NCBI GenBank assembly: GCA_001001795.1
Contig: LCLB01000001.1
Span: 8,249-43,351 of the forward strand
Origin: Parcubacteria group bacterium GW2011_GWF1_45_5
GTDB taxonomy: Bacteria; Patescibacteriota; Minisyncoccia; UBA6257; Brennerbacteraceae
Direction of reading: 5' to 3'
DNA: 35,103 bases
The translations under genes were made by a program, and so were the position numbers. The notes below the pieces were generated by a model. It did not search any database. It saw only the letters and a program-made list of their open reading frames with translations, and was not told where the DNA came from. Positions 16,786 through 26,919 of this stretch are shown here, in pieces. Numbering within the stretch: the first letter of the stretch is position 1; each line of letters opens with the position of its first letter.

Positions 16786-19410
16786 ATGAATAATCCATTT
16801 AATCGTTTCACGAATCGTGCCCAAGAAGCACTACAGCGGGCTCAAGAACTGGCTGCCGAAAAAAACCATCCCGAGATCACGAGCTTACATGTTCTACTGG
16901 CTTTGTTGTGGCAGGAGGAAACTATTATCGCAGAGGTATTCCGGCGACAAAGCGTCAATGTCGAAGAATTATCTCGCCGTGCCGAGGATCGTCTAGAGAA
17001 TCTCCCGCGTTTGTTTACCATGGGTCAGGCGTCTCCTTTCGGATCTTTTTACATTTCCCAGGAATTAATCCTTGCCTTTCAAAAAGCAGGAGAACTTCTA
17101 AAGAAATTCGGAGATGAGTTTGTGGGTCCCGAACACCTGATACTTGCGCTTGTTTCCCACAAAACCAAGGTCCAGGAAATTCTTCTGGAAATGAAATGTA
17201 CCGCGGAAAATCTGGAACAGACAATCCGCGAGGTGCGCGGGGAGTCCCATATTCAGGATGAAGCCGATGACAAGCGATATGGAATATTGGAGAAATATAC
17301 TGTTAATCTGACCAACCAAGCACGCGAGAAAAAACTTGACCCGGTTATCGGCAGGGAAAAGGAGTTACGCAGAGTCATGGAAGTATTGTCGCGCAGAACC
17401 AAGAACAATCCTCTTCTTATTGGCGAGCCGGGAGTCGGCAAAACAGCGGTGGTTGAAGGATTGGCACAAATGGTGGTGGCAAACGAGGTTCCCGGGCCGT
17501 TGCGCGATAAAGAAATACTTGTTCTTGATATTGGTTCGGTGGTTGCCGGAACAAAGTTTAGGGGAGAGTTCGAGGAACGCCTGAAAGCAATTTTGAAAGA
17601 AATAAAAGAAGCTTCCGGGAAATATATTATTTTTATTGATGAAATTCATACTATCGTCGGAGCGGGGTCGGCAGAAGGAGCGATAGACGCCTCGAATATG
17701 CTGAAACCGGTTTTGGCACGCGGAGAACTCCATTGTATCGGAGCGACTACTTCAAAAGAGTTTAAGCGGTATATAGAAAGGGATCCTGCTTTTGAGCGCA
17801 GATTCCAGCCGATTATGGTCGAAGAGCCGTCTCGCGACGATGCAGTTTCCATTTTGCGGGGTATTAAGGAGAAGTACGAGGTTCATCATGGGGTTAAGAT
17901 AACCGACGGAGCCCTGATTGCGGCCGTTGATCTGTCTATCCGCTATATTCCTGACCGGTATCTGCCGGATAAAGCCATTGATTTGATGGACGAAGCCTCG
18001 TCGTCGTTACGGTTGGAGATCGAAAGTGTGCCTACCGAAATTGATGAGATACGCAGGGCTTTGCGGCGGTTAGAAATAGAATTTGAAGCGATGAAAAAAG
18101 AAGAAACAAAGGAAGCGCGAATTCGTCAGAAAAAAATTGAAAAAGAAATTGCCGAGTTGCGTGAAAGCGATGCGGCGCTAACCGGACAATGGGACAAGGA
18201 AAAGACCGTAGTCGGAAAGATTCAATCCCTGCGGTCCCAAATGGAATCCTTAAGAGACGAATCCAGCAAGCTTGAAGCAGAGGGGAATCTTACTGGTGTA
18301 GCGGAGATTGTGTATGGGAAAATTCCTTCATTGGGGAACGATTTGCGCGTTGCGGAAAGGAAGGCCGAAATATCTCGCAAGCGGGCTCGGTTTGTAAAAC
18401 AATGGGTTGCGGAAGAGGAGATCGCGCGCGTAGTATCACGATGGACCGGAGTGCCGGTGACAAGAATATTGGAATCGGAAGCGGATAAGCTTTCCCGTCT
18501 GGAGGAAATATTGGCGCAAAGAGTAATCGGTCAGTCAGTGGCAATCAGCGCCATCAGCCGGGCTTTGCGTCGTTCTCGTGCTGGATTGTCCGATGAAAAC
18601 CGGCCGATCGGTTCATTTATGTTTTTGGGTCCTACAGGAGTAGGAAAAACCGAGTTGGCGAAGGCTCTGGCGGAAGCAATGTTTGGCGACGAACGTACTA
18701 TTATCAGACTTGATATGTCTGAATATATGGAACGTCATACCACAGCTCGGCTTATTGGGTCTCCTCCTGGCTATGTCGGTCATGAGGAAGGAGGACAACT
18801 TACCGAACTGGTAAAACACCGGCCTTACAGCCTTATTCTTTTTGACGAAATAGAGAAAGCGCATCCCGAGGTGTTTAACGTATTGTTGCAAATGCTCGAT
18901 AATGGCCGATTGACCGACGGGAAAGGGAAAACAGTTAATTTCAAAAATACGATTATCATTATGACCTCGAACCTCGGGAGCGAATATATCAAAGAAATGT
19001 CGGGAATGGGGTTCGCGACCGCTCAGACAAAAACAGTGGAAACTTTAAAGGATAAAATCATGGAAACGCTTCGCCAAAACCTGCGTCCCGAGTTTTTGAA
19101 CCGCATCGACGAGATAGTGGTTTTCAATCCTTTAACCAGGAAAGATATTGCCGCGATTGTCGATATTCAGCTGAAAAAGGTCACGGAACGGCTGCAAGGG
19201 AAAGGAATCATTATCGATATGAACGATAAGGTTCCGATGTTCTTGGCGGAACAAGGGTTCGATCCCGAGTTCGGTGCCCGTCCACTTAAACGAGCTATTG
19301 AACGGCTTTTGGTGGATCCTCTTTCGGAAAAGATTATTGACGGAAAAATTAGTCAAGGTGCCAAAGTTCGTGTAAGAGTGCGGGATGGCGCACTACGTAT
19401 CGGATCATGA
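16786..19410 (+). CDS. clpB: Hsp100 AAA+ ATPase, ClpB-like (Clp N domain, two AAA+ modules, long middle domain)
   Basis: [24 protein letters not shown] and GPTGVGKT Walker A motifs, ClpB-type M-domain (QWDKEK...[18 protein letters not shown]), [14 protein letters not shown]. Confidence 0.92.
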   Translation: MNNPFNRFTNRAQEALQRAQELAAEKNHPEITSLHVLLALLWQEETIIAEVFRRQSVNVEELSRRAEDRLENLPRLFTMGQASPFGSFYISQELILAFQKAGELLKKFGDEFVGPEHLILALVSHKTKVQEILLEMKCTAENLEQTIREVRGESHIQDEADDKRYGILEKYTVNLTNQAREKKLDPVIGREKELRRVMEVLSRRTKNNPLLIGEPGVGKTAVVEGLAQMVVANEVPGPLRDKEILVLDIGSVVAGTKFRGEFEERLKAILKEIKEASGKYIIFIDEIHTIVGAGSAEGAIDASNMLKPVLARGELHCIGATTSKEFKRYIERDPAFERRFQPIMVEEPSRDDAVSILRGIKEKYEVHHGVKITDGALIAAVDLSIRYIPDRYLPDKAIDLMDEASSSLRLEIESVPTEIDEIRRALRRLEIEFEAMKKEETKEARIRQKKIEKEIAELRESDAALTGQWDKEKTVVGKIQSLRSQMESLRDESSKLEAEGNLTGVAEIVYGKIPSLGNDLRVAERKAEISRKRARFVKQWVAEEEIARVVSRWTGVPVTRILESEADKLSRLEEILAQRVIGQSVAISAISRALRRSRAGLSDENRPIGSFMFLGPTGVGKTELAKALAEAMFGDERTIIRLDMSEYMERHTTARLIGSPPGYVGHEEGGQLTELVKHRPYSLILFDEIEKAHPEVFNVLLQMLDNGRLTDGKGKTVNFKNTIIIMTSNLGSEYIKEMSGMGFATAQTKTVETLKDKIMETLRQNLRPEFLNRIDEIVVFNPLTRKDIAAIVDIQLKKVTERLQGKGIIIDMNDKVPMFLAEQGFDPEFGARPLKRAIERLLVDPLSEKIIDGKISQGAKVRVRVRDGALRIGS

Positions 19411-20090
19411 ATTTCGTGGTTGTGAGTTTGTGTATCTTTGTTTTTCTGGGGATCGGCGGCCTCACGGGGACTTTTTTATGGTGGATCGCCGCTTGTACCC
19501 TTCTTATAATCGAATGGGTTCGTCGTATCCCCGATTTTTGTGGTAGAAGAATAGGACGTATTGTCGTGCTGTTTGGTATGGCGGCGCCGTTTTTATTTCA
19601 GGATACCGTGCGATTGATTTTAGGGATAAGCCTTATTGTTATCTGGACGGGAGTTCGTGTCAGACGTTCATATTGGGGCATCACTTATCAAACAATTTAC
19701 CAATGGTGCATGTTGACATTGTGCGGGTATGGCGCTTTATTCTTCTTTTCCCTTGTTATGAGGGGAAGCGTATGGGTGTGGGTCGGATGGGTAGAAGCGA
19801 TATTGGTGTGCGCGTTATTGTTTCCGTGTTACGCGGAACTGTATGGATTTCGGTTTTCTCGGTTTGAGTACTGGGCGATTATTATGTATGTAAGCCAGGT
19901 AATTTTAATGCTTTATTTTCTTCCTTTGCCATGGGGGACACTCGTGTTTTTATTTTTGATTTTTATTGTTTGGATGTTGCGTGAACTCAAAGAATTACAT
20001 TCAAAAACATGGACATGGAAGGCTTTTTGCCGGCACTTTGCCGTGGTGAGTGCGATTTCTTTTGGCCTATTTTTTACGATTCGATTTTGA
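19407..20090 (+). CDS. Multi-pass membrane protein of unknown function
   Basis: Highly hydrophobic ORF; ATGA overlap with the clpB-like stop. Confidence 0.75.
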   Translation: MNFVVVSLCIFVFLGIGGLTGTFLWWIAACTLLIIEWVRRIPDFCGRRIGRIVVLFGMAAPFLFQDTVRLILGISLIVIWTGVRVRRSYWGITYQTIYQWCMLTLCGYGALFFFSLVMRGSVWVWVGWVEAILVCALLFPCYAELYGFRFSRFEYWAIIMYVSQVILMLYFLPLPWGTLVFLFLIFIVWMLRELKELHSKTWTWKAFCRHFAVVSAISFGLFFTIRF

Positions 20091-20645
20091 TGGCGAGGCA
20101 TCTTTGGAGATAAGTGAAACCAGGGTATTTTCTATATCCGGGTAAATTTTTTCGATAAGTATTATTCGTTCTGCGGCATTGAACCTTTTTAAGACAAATG
20201 TCCCTGCTTGTGATTGTTGATGAGCGTGTCGTACTCCGATGCGAATCCGTGTAATCTCCTGTGTTTTCAAAATAGTAGCTATTGACTCTATGCCGTGATG
20301 CCCTGCTGGTCTACTGGCGCGCGCTACTTTGATTCTACCCAGGATCAAATCACTATCGTCATGGACGATGATGCAGTGAGGAATCGTGATTTTTAGATTT
20401 TTTAAAAGAGTAAACACAGCCCGGCCAGAATCGTTCATAAAGAGTCGGGGGAGCGCATAAATAACCGGGGTACCGTTAAGAGTAAAGGAAGCGGTATCTG
20501 CCAGCAGTAGGGCGTGCGATTTCCATGACGTCTCGAGGTGTTGAGTAAGCGAATGGATAAGGAAATCTCTTCCTATGTTGTGTGGGGTGCCGGTGTATGC
20601 GGCCCCGGGATTTCCCAGCCCGATAACAAGAAATGCGTTTTTCAT
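20067..20645 (-). CDS. pth: Peptidyl-tRNA hydrolase
   Basis: FLVIGLGNPGAAYTGTPHNIGRDFL...FMNDSGRAV...IIVHDDSDLILGRIKV...GHHGIESI. Confidence 0.96.
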   Translation of the reverse strand: MKNAFLVIGLGNPGAAYTGTPHNIGRDFLIHSLTQHLETSWKSHALLLADTASFTLNGTPVIYALPRLFMNDSGRAVFTLLKNLKITIPHCIIVHDDSDLILGRIKVARASRPAGHHGIESIATILKTQEITRIRIGVRHAHQQSQAGTFVLKRFNAAERIILIEKIYPDIENTLVSLISKDASPSKSNRKK

Positions 20646-20658
20646 ATAATGATAAGGC

Positions 20659-20686
20659 TTGATTTTGTCGGGTGGTTTGTTACAAT
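20659..20686 (+). promoter_or_regulatory. Candidate promoter for lepB
   Basis: TTGATT - 16 nt - TACAAT just upstream of lepB. Confidence 0.5.
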
Positions 20687-20711
20687 CGCTTATTAAGGCT
20701 TGGTTATTTTA

Positions 20712-21263
20712 ATGTCAAAAATCAGAGATTTTCTTGCAGAATTGATCGAGATGGTTGTTATCTCCCTTCTTATTATTGTACCAATACGATTTTTCATTAT
20801 CCAGCCCTTCTTTGTCAAAGGACAATCTATGGAGCCGAACTTTCTGGAGAACGATTACCTGGTTATCGACGAAATTTCTTTTCGTTTGCGTGCTCCCGAG
20901 CGGGGAGAAGTTGTCGTACTTAAGTCTCCTCAAGCAGAGGGTCAGTATTATATAAAACGAATTATCGGGTTGCCCCATGAGACCATAGAAATAAAGGATG
21001 GTGTGGTGAAGATTTATTCTTTTAATGATCCTGCGGGACAGATATTGCAAGAGCCGTATCTGCAAAACGGAGAAGTGACGGAAGGGAACCTGAAGATAAC
21101 AATGCAGGAAGATCAATATTTTGTTTTGGGTGACAATCGGAAGTTTTCGTACGATTCCCGAAGATGGGGTTTGTTGGTGCGAAAAGATATCATCGGCAGA
21201 GCGTGGATTCGTTTGTGGCCGCCTCAGGCGGTTACCGTTTTTGCGGTTCCCGAAACAAATTGA
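20712..21263 (+). CDS. lepB: Signal peptidase I; start revised from 20700 to 20712
   Basis: N-terminal TM; GQSMEPNF (catalytic Ser) and YYIKRIIGLPHETI (catalytic Lys); VLGDNRKFSYDSRRWG. Confidence 0.95.
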   Translation: MSKIRDFLAELIEMVVISLLIIVPIRFFIIQPFFVKGQSMEPNFLENDYLVIDEISFRLRAPERGEVVVLKSPQAEGQYYIKRIIGLPHETIEIKDGVVKIYSFNDPAGQILQEPYLQNGEVTEGNLKITMQEDQYFVLGDNRKFSYDSRRWGLLVRKDIIGRAWIRLWPPQAVTVFAVPETN

Positions 21264-21288
21264 TTTTTAATAGGTATCTATAAAAAGT

Positions 21289-22620
21289 ATGCCTCGAAGA
21301 AAAAAAGAACAGGGGAAGGTATCGCGCGATCGGAAGTCGTTAAAGCATCCGGTGCAGATTCTGAAAGGTATGCACGATGTTGTCTATCCGGAGGTGGCTT
21401 ACTTTGAGCAGCTGCGTTCGGTATGCCAGGAGGTCGCGAGCAGGTACGGATACGGTTTTCTGGAGGTGCCGGTCTTGGAGCATCAGGATCTTTTTAAAAA
21501 AAGTGTTGGAGGAACAACGGACATAGTGCAAAAAGAGATGTATGCATTCAAAACGCGGGGAGGGGATGAAGTTGCGTTGAGACCGGAATTCACCGCCGGC
21601 ATGGTTCGTGCGTACATTGAAAACGGTATGAGTAACTGGCCCCAGCCGGTAAAATTGTGGACGTGGGGACCAGCCTTCCGTTACGAAAATCCCCAGGCAG
21701 GAAGATACCGCCAGTTTTGGCAGATTGATTTTGAATACTTTACAAGTGCCGATCCGATTGTTGATGTCGAGGTTATGCAGATGGGAGTGGATCTTTTAAA
21801 GAGCTTTGGTATCAAAAACGTATGTTTGGAGCTCAATAGTATCGGGTGCTGGGGGTGCCGGGACACTTATCGGAAACAATTAAAGAATTACTATCGTTCA
21901 AAGAAGCGGAAGCTTTGCCTGGATTGTAAAAGCAGGTTCGATAAAAATATTTTACGGCTTTTGGACTGTAAAAACGAACAGTGTCAGCCTTTTAAAACCG
22001 ACGCTCCGCAGATGCTAGATTATTTGTGCAAAGAATGTAACGCTCATTTTAAAAAAGTTTTAGGGTACTGCGAAGAGCTGGGTTTAGGGTACGTGTTAAA
22101 TCCATTTTTGGTGCGTGGCCTGGATTATTACAACCGAACCGTATTCGAGTTTTTTACTCAGAATAGCGAAAATGAAGGCGGTGGGGCGAAACTTGCACTC
22201 GGCGGCGGCGGGAGATTTGATTATTCCACGCAACTCTTGGCCGGGCCGGAAACGCCGGCATGCGGATTCGCTCTTGGAGTCGAGCGGATTGCCACTCTGT
22301 TGGGCAAGGACCCGAAAAGTATTTCCGAGCCAACCGTGGATGCGTATTTTGTTCAGATCGGGGAGCCGGCTCGGGTACGTGTGCTTGGGTTAATCGAGAA
22401 GTTTAAGCGATGCCGGGTTCGTATAGGATTTGATGTTGGTCGAGAGAGTCTCAGGGCACAGTTCAAATCAGCCGATCGTTTCCATGCCCAGTTTGCGGTG
22501 ATTATCGGCGAAAAAGAAATATTTGATAATACCTTTATCTTACGGGATATGGTCAGCGGTATTCAAGAAACATTTCCCATAGATACGTTGATGGATGTGC
22601 TTCGCGATCGCGTGAAATAG
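21289..22620 (+). CDS. hisS: Histidine-tRNA ligase
   Basis: KGMHDV, RPEFTAGMVRAYIENG, WTWGPAFRYENPQAGRYRQFWQID, VRGLDYYNRTVFEF, GFALGVERI. Confidence 0.97.
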   Translation: MPRRKKEQGKVSRDRKSLKHPVQILKGMHDVVYPEVAYFEQLRSVCQEVASRYGYGFLEVPVLEHQDLFKKSVGGTTDIVQKEMYAFKTRGGDEVALRPEFTAGMVRAYIENGMSNWPQPVKLWTWGPAFRYENPQAGRYRQFWQIDFEYFTSADPIVDVEVMQMGVDLLKSFGIKNVCLELNSIGCWGCRDTYRKQLKNYYRSKKRKLCLDCKSRFDKNILRLLDCKNEQCQPFKTDAPQMLDYLCKECNAHFKKVLGYCEELGLGYVLNPFLVRGLDYYNRTVFEFFTQNSENEGGGAKLALGGGGRFDYSTQLLAGPETPACGFALGVERIATLLGKDPKSISEPTVDAYFVQIGEPARVRVLGLIEKFKRCRVRIGFDVGRESLRAQFKSADRFHAQFAVIIGEKEIFDNTFILRDMVSGIQETFPIDTLMDVLRDRVK

Positions 22621-22626
22621 GATCAT

Positions 22627-22959
22627 ATGGAAAGTTGTTTATTGTGCGATATCGGGAAAAGATCAGAACCAAGCGAAATTATCTGGGAAGACGCGGAGTA
22701 CCTTTGTATTGAGAATAAGTATCCCCAGGCGCCGATTCATGTTTTGGTGTTCCCTAAGGAACACATCGAAAAAAGCGAGGTGAGAAACGGTAATAGGAAG
22801 GATTTTTTTGAAAGCATGATGGGGGCAGTGTACGAGGTGGTAAAGTTTTTAGGGCTCGATACCAAGGGGTACAAACTCATAAACAACGGCGCCGGGTATA
22901 ATCATATCGAGCACGAGCATTGGCATATCTTAAGCGGGTTGAAAGAAAAACAGGAATAA
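22627..22959 (+). CDS. HIT (histidine triad) family protein
   Basis: CLLCDI...; HVLVFPKEHI; IEHEHWHIL triad. Confidence 0.9.
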   Translation: MESCLLCDIGKRSEPSEIIWEDAEYLCIENKYPQAPIHVLVFPKEHIEKSEVRNGNRKDFFESMMGAVYEVVKFLGLDTKGYKLINNGAGYNHIEHEHWHILSGLKEKQE

Positions 22960-22967
22960 GGTATACT
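22939..22967 (+). promoter_or_regulatory. Candidate promoter for rpsU, beginning inside the HIT CDS 3' end
   Basis: TTGAAA - 17 nt - TATACT. Confidence 0.5.
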
Positions 22968-23000
22968 GTAAAATATAGAATATTTCATTAATTTACGGGT

Positions 23001-23270
23001 ATGGCAGTAACAGTAAAGCGAAAAGACGGGGAAAATACATCAAGTTTTCTGTACCGGGCGACCAAGCGCATTCAGAAATCCGGTGTTCTTTTGCAGTCAA
23101 GGCGGAATCGGTTCTATAAGACTGTTTTAACGAAGAACAAGCGCTGGACAACGGCGATGCATCGCATGGGCATGGAGCGTCAAATTCAGAAATTTTTGAA
23201 GCTTGGGTATCCTCTTGATGAATCAATCGCTTTGGCGCGTAAGATTACCAAAGGGATTATAAAAAAATAG
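23001..23270 (+). CDS. rpsU: Small ribosomal subunit protein bS21
   Basis: VTVKRKDGENTSSFLYRATKRIQKSGVLLQSRRNRFYKTVLTKNKRWTTAMHR; basic short ORF with bS21-like pattern. Confidence 0.75.
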   Translation: MAVTVKRKDGENTSSFLYRATKRIQKSGVLLQSRRNRFYKTVLTKNKRWTTAMHRMGMERQIQKFLKLGYPLDESIALARKITKGIIKK

Positions 23271-23300
23271 ATTCCCTTTAAAAGGAGAATCTATTTTTTT
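23262..23300 (+). terminator. Intrinsic terminator overlapping the rpsU stop codon
   Basis: AAAAAATAGATTC (23262-23274) perfectly complementary to GAATCTATTTTTT (23287-23299), followed by T. Confidence 0.8.
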
Positions 23301-23320
23301 AATATTGATATTTTTTATAT

Positions 23321-23797
23321 ATGACCCTTCAAGAAAAAATACAACAAGATATGCGCATTACGCTTAAGGCGCGGGATGAGTTCCGTTTGGGAGTGTTGCG
23401 CATGCTCAATGCCGCATTGGGGAATAAAGAAATAGAAAAGCATGCCGTATGCGTGCATGCCGGGATGTCTCCGGAACCTTTGACCAACGACGAATGCTGT
23501 GAAATTTTTCAGAAAGAATACAAACAACGCAAAGAATCCGCTTTGGCGTACGAACAGGGTAAGAGAAAGGATTTGCAAGAGATAGAACTCAAGGAAGCCG
23601 AGATTGTCGCCGAATACTTACCACAACAATTCTCGGAAGACGAGATTAAAGAAAGGGTACGGGTTGCGATTTCATCATCGGGAGCAAACGGTGCTGCCGG
23701 AGTGGGAACGGTTATGGGTATTCTTTCCAAGGAACTGAAAGGCAGGGCCGATATGGGCACTGTTTCTCGGATAGTGAACCAGTTGCTTTGTTCGTAG
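23321..23797 (+). CDS. yqeY: GatB/YqeY domain protein
   Basis: MTLQEKIQQDMRITLKARDEFRLGVLRMLNAAL...AYEQGKRKDL...EYLPQQFSEDEI...MGTVMGILSKELKGRADM pattern. Confidence 0.92.
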   Translation: MTLQEKIQQDMRITLKARDEFRLGVLRMLNAALGNKEIEKHAVCVHAGMSPEPLTNDECCEIFQKEYKQRKESALAYEQGKRKDLQEIELKEAEIVAEYLPQQFSEDEIKERVRVAISSSGANGAAGVGTVMGILSKELKGRADMGTVSRIVNQLLCS

Positions 23798-23801
23798 ATT
23801 T

Positions 23802-24269
23802 ATGGTTGTTCTTGAAAATTCGGGAGGGTATCCGTGTTCCGAACGTATTATTGTCAGGGCAGCCGATACAATCCTCCGTATTTTGAAAATTCCGCCAGGA
23901 TGGATTTTGGAGTTGCATCTTTTGGATGCCCGTAAGATGTATTGGTTGAACAGGCGATTTCGGGGTAAAAACAGGGCAACCACCGTTTTGAGCTTCGAAG
24001 GGAAAGAATTCCCCGTTGGTTCTGCGCGCCTTCTTGGAGAGGTTTTTTTATGTCCAAAGGAAATTTTACGGGCAAATCCGCCTTCTTATGTTGTGGCGCG
24101 GGGAGAATCTTCTTACTTGATGTATTATTTGATACATGGGATACTACATTTAAAGGGGTTTACTCACCAAGGTTCTTTGCGGAATCGTTTTTCTATGGAA
24201 CGGGCCGAGCGAAGAGTTTTTACCAAATTGTTTTCTTTTCATGAATCAAAAACCATTTTGCGCAATTGA
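23802..24269 (+). CDS. ybeY: rRNA maturation endoribonuclease YbeY
   Basis: LNRRFRGKNRATTVLSFEG...LLGEVFLCPKEI...YLIHGILHLKGFTHQGS. Confidence 0.88.
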   Translation: MVVLENSGGYPCSERIIVRAADTILRILKIPPGWILELHLLDARKMYWLNRRFRGKNRATTVLSFEGKEFPVGSARLLGEVFLCPKEILRANPPSYVVARGESSYLMYYLIHGILHLKGFTHQGSLRNRFSMERAERRVFTKLFSFHESKTILRN

Positions 24270-25467
24270 TATCGGCAGTTTTTCTATCAAGGGATTGGTG
24301 GCGGATATCAACTCCAAAAAAGGGAGTGTTGATATCGTGCACATGGCGGAAGCTTCTTCGCACGGCGTCCGGAGAGGCATTATTTTTGATGTTGAAGATG
24401 CGGCGCATGCGATCGCCGGAGTTTTATCACAGTGCGAAGAAGCGGCAAAACAGGAGATCAACGAAGTTTCTGTCGGCATCGGGGGTCCGTGTCTCGAAAC
24501 TCGTTTTGCCAAGGGGACGATTATTGTTTCGCGTCCCGACGAGCAAATCGGAGAAGACGACGTGCGCCGGGTACAGGAAACTATTCATACGACTCCGGGG
24601 CCGCAGAATCGGACTATCCTTCACGTGATTCCCCGTTATTATTGTATTGATGAGGTGGACAGGGTAAAAACATCTCCCGTTGATATGCAAGGTGCCCGAC
24701 TTTCTCTTGAGGCGACTGTTGTCGATCTTTTCACCCAAGCATCCTTGAATCTTTCGAAGACGTTTGCGGTTGTCGGTGTGCAAACATCTGTTCCGGTGGC
24801 GAACATTTTGGCGGTTAGCAAAGCATTCATTTCCAAACGTGACCGCGAACAGGGTGTTGCGGTTATCGAAATTGGCGCAGAAACGACATCGCTTGCCGTT
24901 TTTGAAGACGAAGAATTATTGCATTTAGCGGTGGTTCCTTTAGGATCCCAGAACATCACCAATGATATTGCCAATGCTTTGAAGATACATTTCGATACGG
25001 CCGAACGGATTAAGATTGCCTTTGGATCGGCTATCGAAGCAAAGGTTAATCGAAAAGAAGAAATTGACCTTTCGCAATTCATAGAAGGGGAGGATGAGAT
25101 TGTCTCGCGTCGTCATGTCGCGGAAATTATTGAGGCGCGCGCCTCGGAAATTTTAGGATTCGTAAACGACGAACTTAAGAAAATGGATCGTGCCGGCAAA
25201 CTTCCTGCGGGCGCATATGTGTACGGAGGAGGGTCACAACTTCCTTATTTTACGCAATTAATGAAACATGAACTGAAATTATCGGCACGCTATCTGACAT
25301 TCGATCAGTACAGTCGTTATTTCGATTCTCATATCGGAATATCTTATGCGGGTGTCTGTGGACTGTTGGTTTGGCACCTCGATTCCATTATGGGCGAGCG
25401 AAGACCCATGGGTCAATCAGGTATGGCAGGGTGGCTCAAGAAATTTATAGGAAACTTTCTTCCCTAA
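24241..25467 (+). CDS. ftsA: Cell division protein FtsA
   Basis: CAIDIGSFSIKGLVADIN...; VVPLGSQNITNDIANAL...; YVYGGGSQLPYF; C-terminal amphipathic WLKKFIGNFLP. Confidence 0.94.
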   Translation: MNQKPFCAIDIGSFSIKGLVADINSKKGSVDIVHMAEASSHGVRRGIIFDVEDAAHAIAGVLSQCEEAAKQEINEVSVGIGGPCLETRFAKGTIIVSRPDEQIGEDDVRRVQETIHTTPGPQNRTILHVIPRYYCIDEVDRVKTSPVDMQGARLSLEATVVDLFTQASLNLSKTFAVVGVQTSVPVANILAVSKAFISKRDREQGVAVIEIGAETTSLAVFEDEELLHLAVVPLGSQNITNDIANALKIHFDTAERIKIAFGSAIEAKVNRKEEIDLSQFIEGEDEIVSRRHVAEIIEARASEILGFVNDELKKMDRAGKLPAGAYVYGGGSQLPYFTQLMKHELKLSARYLTFDQYSRYFDSHIGISYAGVCGLLVWHLDSIMGERRPMGQSGMAGWLKKFIGNFLP

Positions 25468-25476
25468 AAGGCGGTT

Positions 25477-26706
25477 ATGAAACGCAAAAATATAAAAACA
25501 AAGAAAAAACCGATTGTTTCCCGTATATACGATCTACGTGAACGTCAAAAACAAAAAGTACGAGAGCCTGACGCGTATCGGGCCGTGTTACCGCGTATGA
25601 AAATCATCGGGATAGGTGGTGCCGGCGGCAATGCCTTGAGCCGGATGCACGGTGTTATCAAGGGGATTGGAACAATCGCCCTAAACACCGACGCGCAGGA
25701 CCTGCGTTTTACCCAGGCGGATTATAAAATTCAGGTCGGGAAAAATGTTACCTTTGGCAGGGGCGCCGGCATGAATCCCGAGATGGGGAAAAAATCAGTT
25801 GAGGAAAGCAAGGATGAAGTCATTGCTGCTCTTCAGGGCACAGAACTGGCTTTTATTACCTGCGGGCTGGGAGGCGGTACAGGATCGGGTGCGGCGCCGG
25901 TAGTGGCGGAGCTTTGCCGGTCGTTGAATATGGTGACCATTGCGGTTGTCACTATGCCGTTTACTTTTGAAGGAAAAGAGCGTATGCAGATTGCCCAAGG
26001 CGCATGGAACGCATTGGTGACCCATGTGGATGCTTTGATTACGGTGCATAACGATCGGGTATTTTCCATTATCGAGGCGAACACATCTTTGAAAAAAGCA
26101 TTTTGGCATGTCGATGAAATTTTGCGTGAAGGGATACAGGCGGTGTCGGATTTGATCATTAAGCCGGGACTTATCAATGTCGATTTTTCTGATTTGAAGG
26201 CGATTGTGCAGCGGGCGGGGCCGGCGCTCTTGGGAATTGCGACCGCTCAAGGGAAAGATCGCGCCGAACGTGCCGCCGAGCATGCGATTACCAATCCTCT
26301 CGTAGAGAGTTCCATAGACAATGCGCGACGGGTTCTTTTGAATATTACGGCATGCGGTGATTTGAGCATGATCGAAGTTCAACGGGTTGCTCAAGTTATC
26401 ACCGAACGCGTACATCCGGACGCCAAAATAATTTTCGGTGCGAATTTTGATTCTACCCTTGGGAAAGGTACTATGAAGGTTACGGTTGTTGCCTGCGATT
26501 TTGAGGGGAGTATGCAGACATCGCTTATCGAGAACGACAACGATGCCTTGTTTCAAAGAAAACAAAACACAGAAACGTCACGAACCCAGTATCAGAATGT
26601 GCAGGAAAATTCTCCTCTTTTGAAAGACATGCTTGGAGAAAAGATAAAACCATTCGAGAATCTCGAAGACCAACCGGCTTTCCTAAGGAAGAAAAAGCGC
26701 GAATAA
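25477..26706 (+). CDS. ftsZ: Cell division protein FtsZ
   Basis: IGIGGAGGNALSRM, GLGGGTGSGAAPVVAEL, ALNTDAQDL; C-terminal DQPAFLRKKKRE tail peptide. Confidence 0.97.
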   Translation: MKRKNIKTKKKPIVSRIYDLRERQKQKVREPDAYRAVLPRMKIIGIGGAGGNALSRMHGVIKGIGTIALNTDAQDLRFTQADYKIQVGKNVTFGRGAGMNPEMGKKSVEESKDEVIAALQGTELAFITCGLGGGTGSGAAPVVAELCRSLNMVTIAVVTMPFTFEGKERMQIAQGAWNALVTHVDALITVHNDRVFSIIEANTSLKKAFWHVDEILREGIQAVSDLIIKPGLINVDFSDLKAIVQRAGPALLGIATAQGKDRAERAAEHAITNPLVESSIDNARRVLLNITACGDLSMIEVQRVAQVITERVHPDAKIIFGANFDSTLGKGTMKVTVVACDFEGSMQTSLIENDNDALFQRKQNTETSRTQYQNVQENSPLLKDMLGEKIKPFENLEDQPAFLRKKKRE

Positions 26707-26722
26707 TCGTAGAAATATAAAT

Positions 26723-26755
26723 ATGCAAAACCGGCTTCTTGAGCCGGTTTTGCAT
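26723..26755. terminator. Strong terminator-like hairpin after ftsZ
   Basis: Perfect 14-bp stem ATGCAAAACCGGCT / AGCCGGTTTTGCAT with 5-nt loop. Confidence 0.75.
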
Positions 26756-26805
26756 ACACTGTCGAATAGTTTTAAATTTGGAGAAAAAGTTATCGGGAGA
26801 GCAAC

Positions 26806-26834
26806 TTGACCGCCGCATACGAATATTTTACAAT
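26806..26834 (+). promoter_or_regulatory. Sigma70-type promoter for the ribonucleotide reductase gene
   Basis: TTGACC - 17 nt - TACAAT, 86 nt upstream of the ATG at 26920. Confidence 0.7.
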
Positions 26835-26919
26835 ATGCCAATTCAAGCTCTTTAAATCAGATGTTCTTGTCCACAGATCGTTCTTGCAGCGGTGGTACAA
26901 TCACCATATCCCTACGCAT

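Noticed and set aside
25795-26565. 256-aa minus-strand ORF
   Set aside because: Lies entirely antisense to ftsZ, which has unmistakable motifs; the minus frame has a low-complexity His/Arg/Cys composition typical of shadow ORFs.
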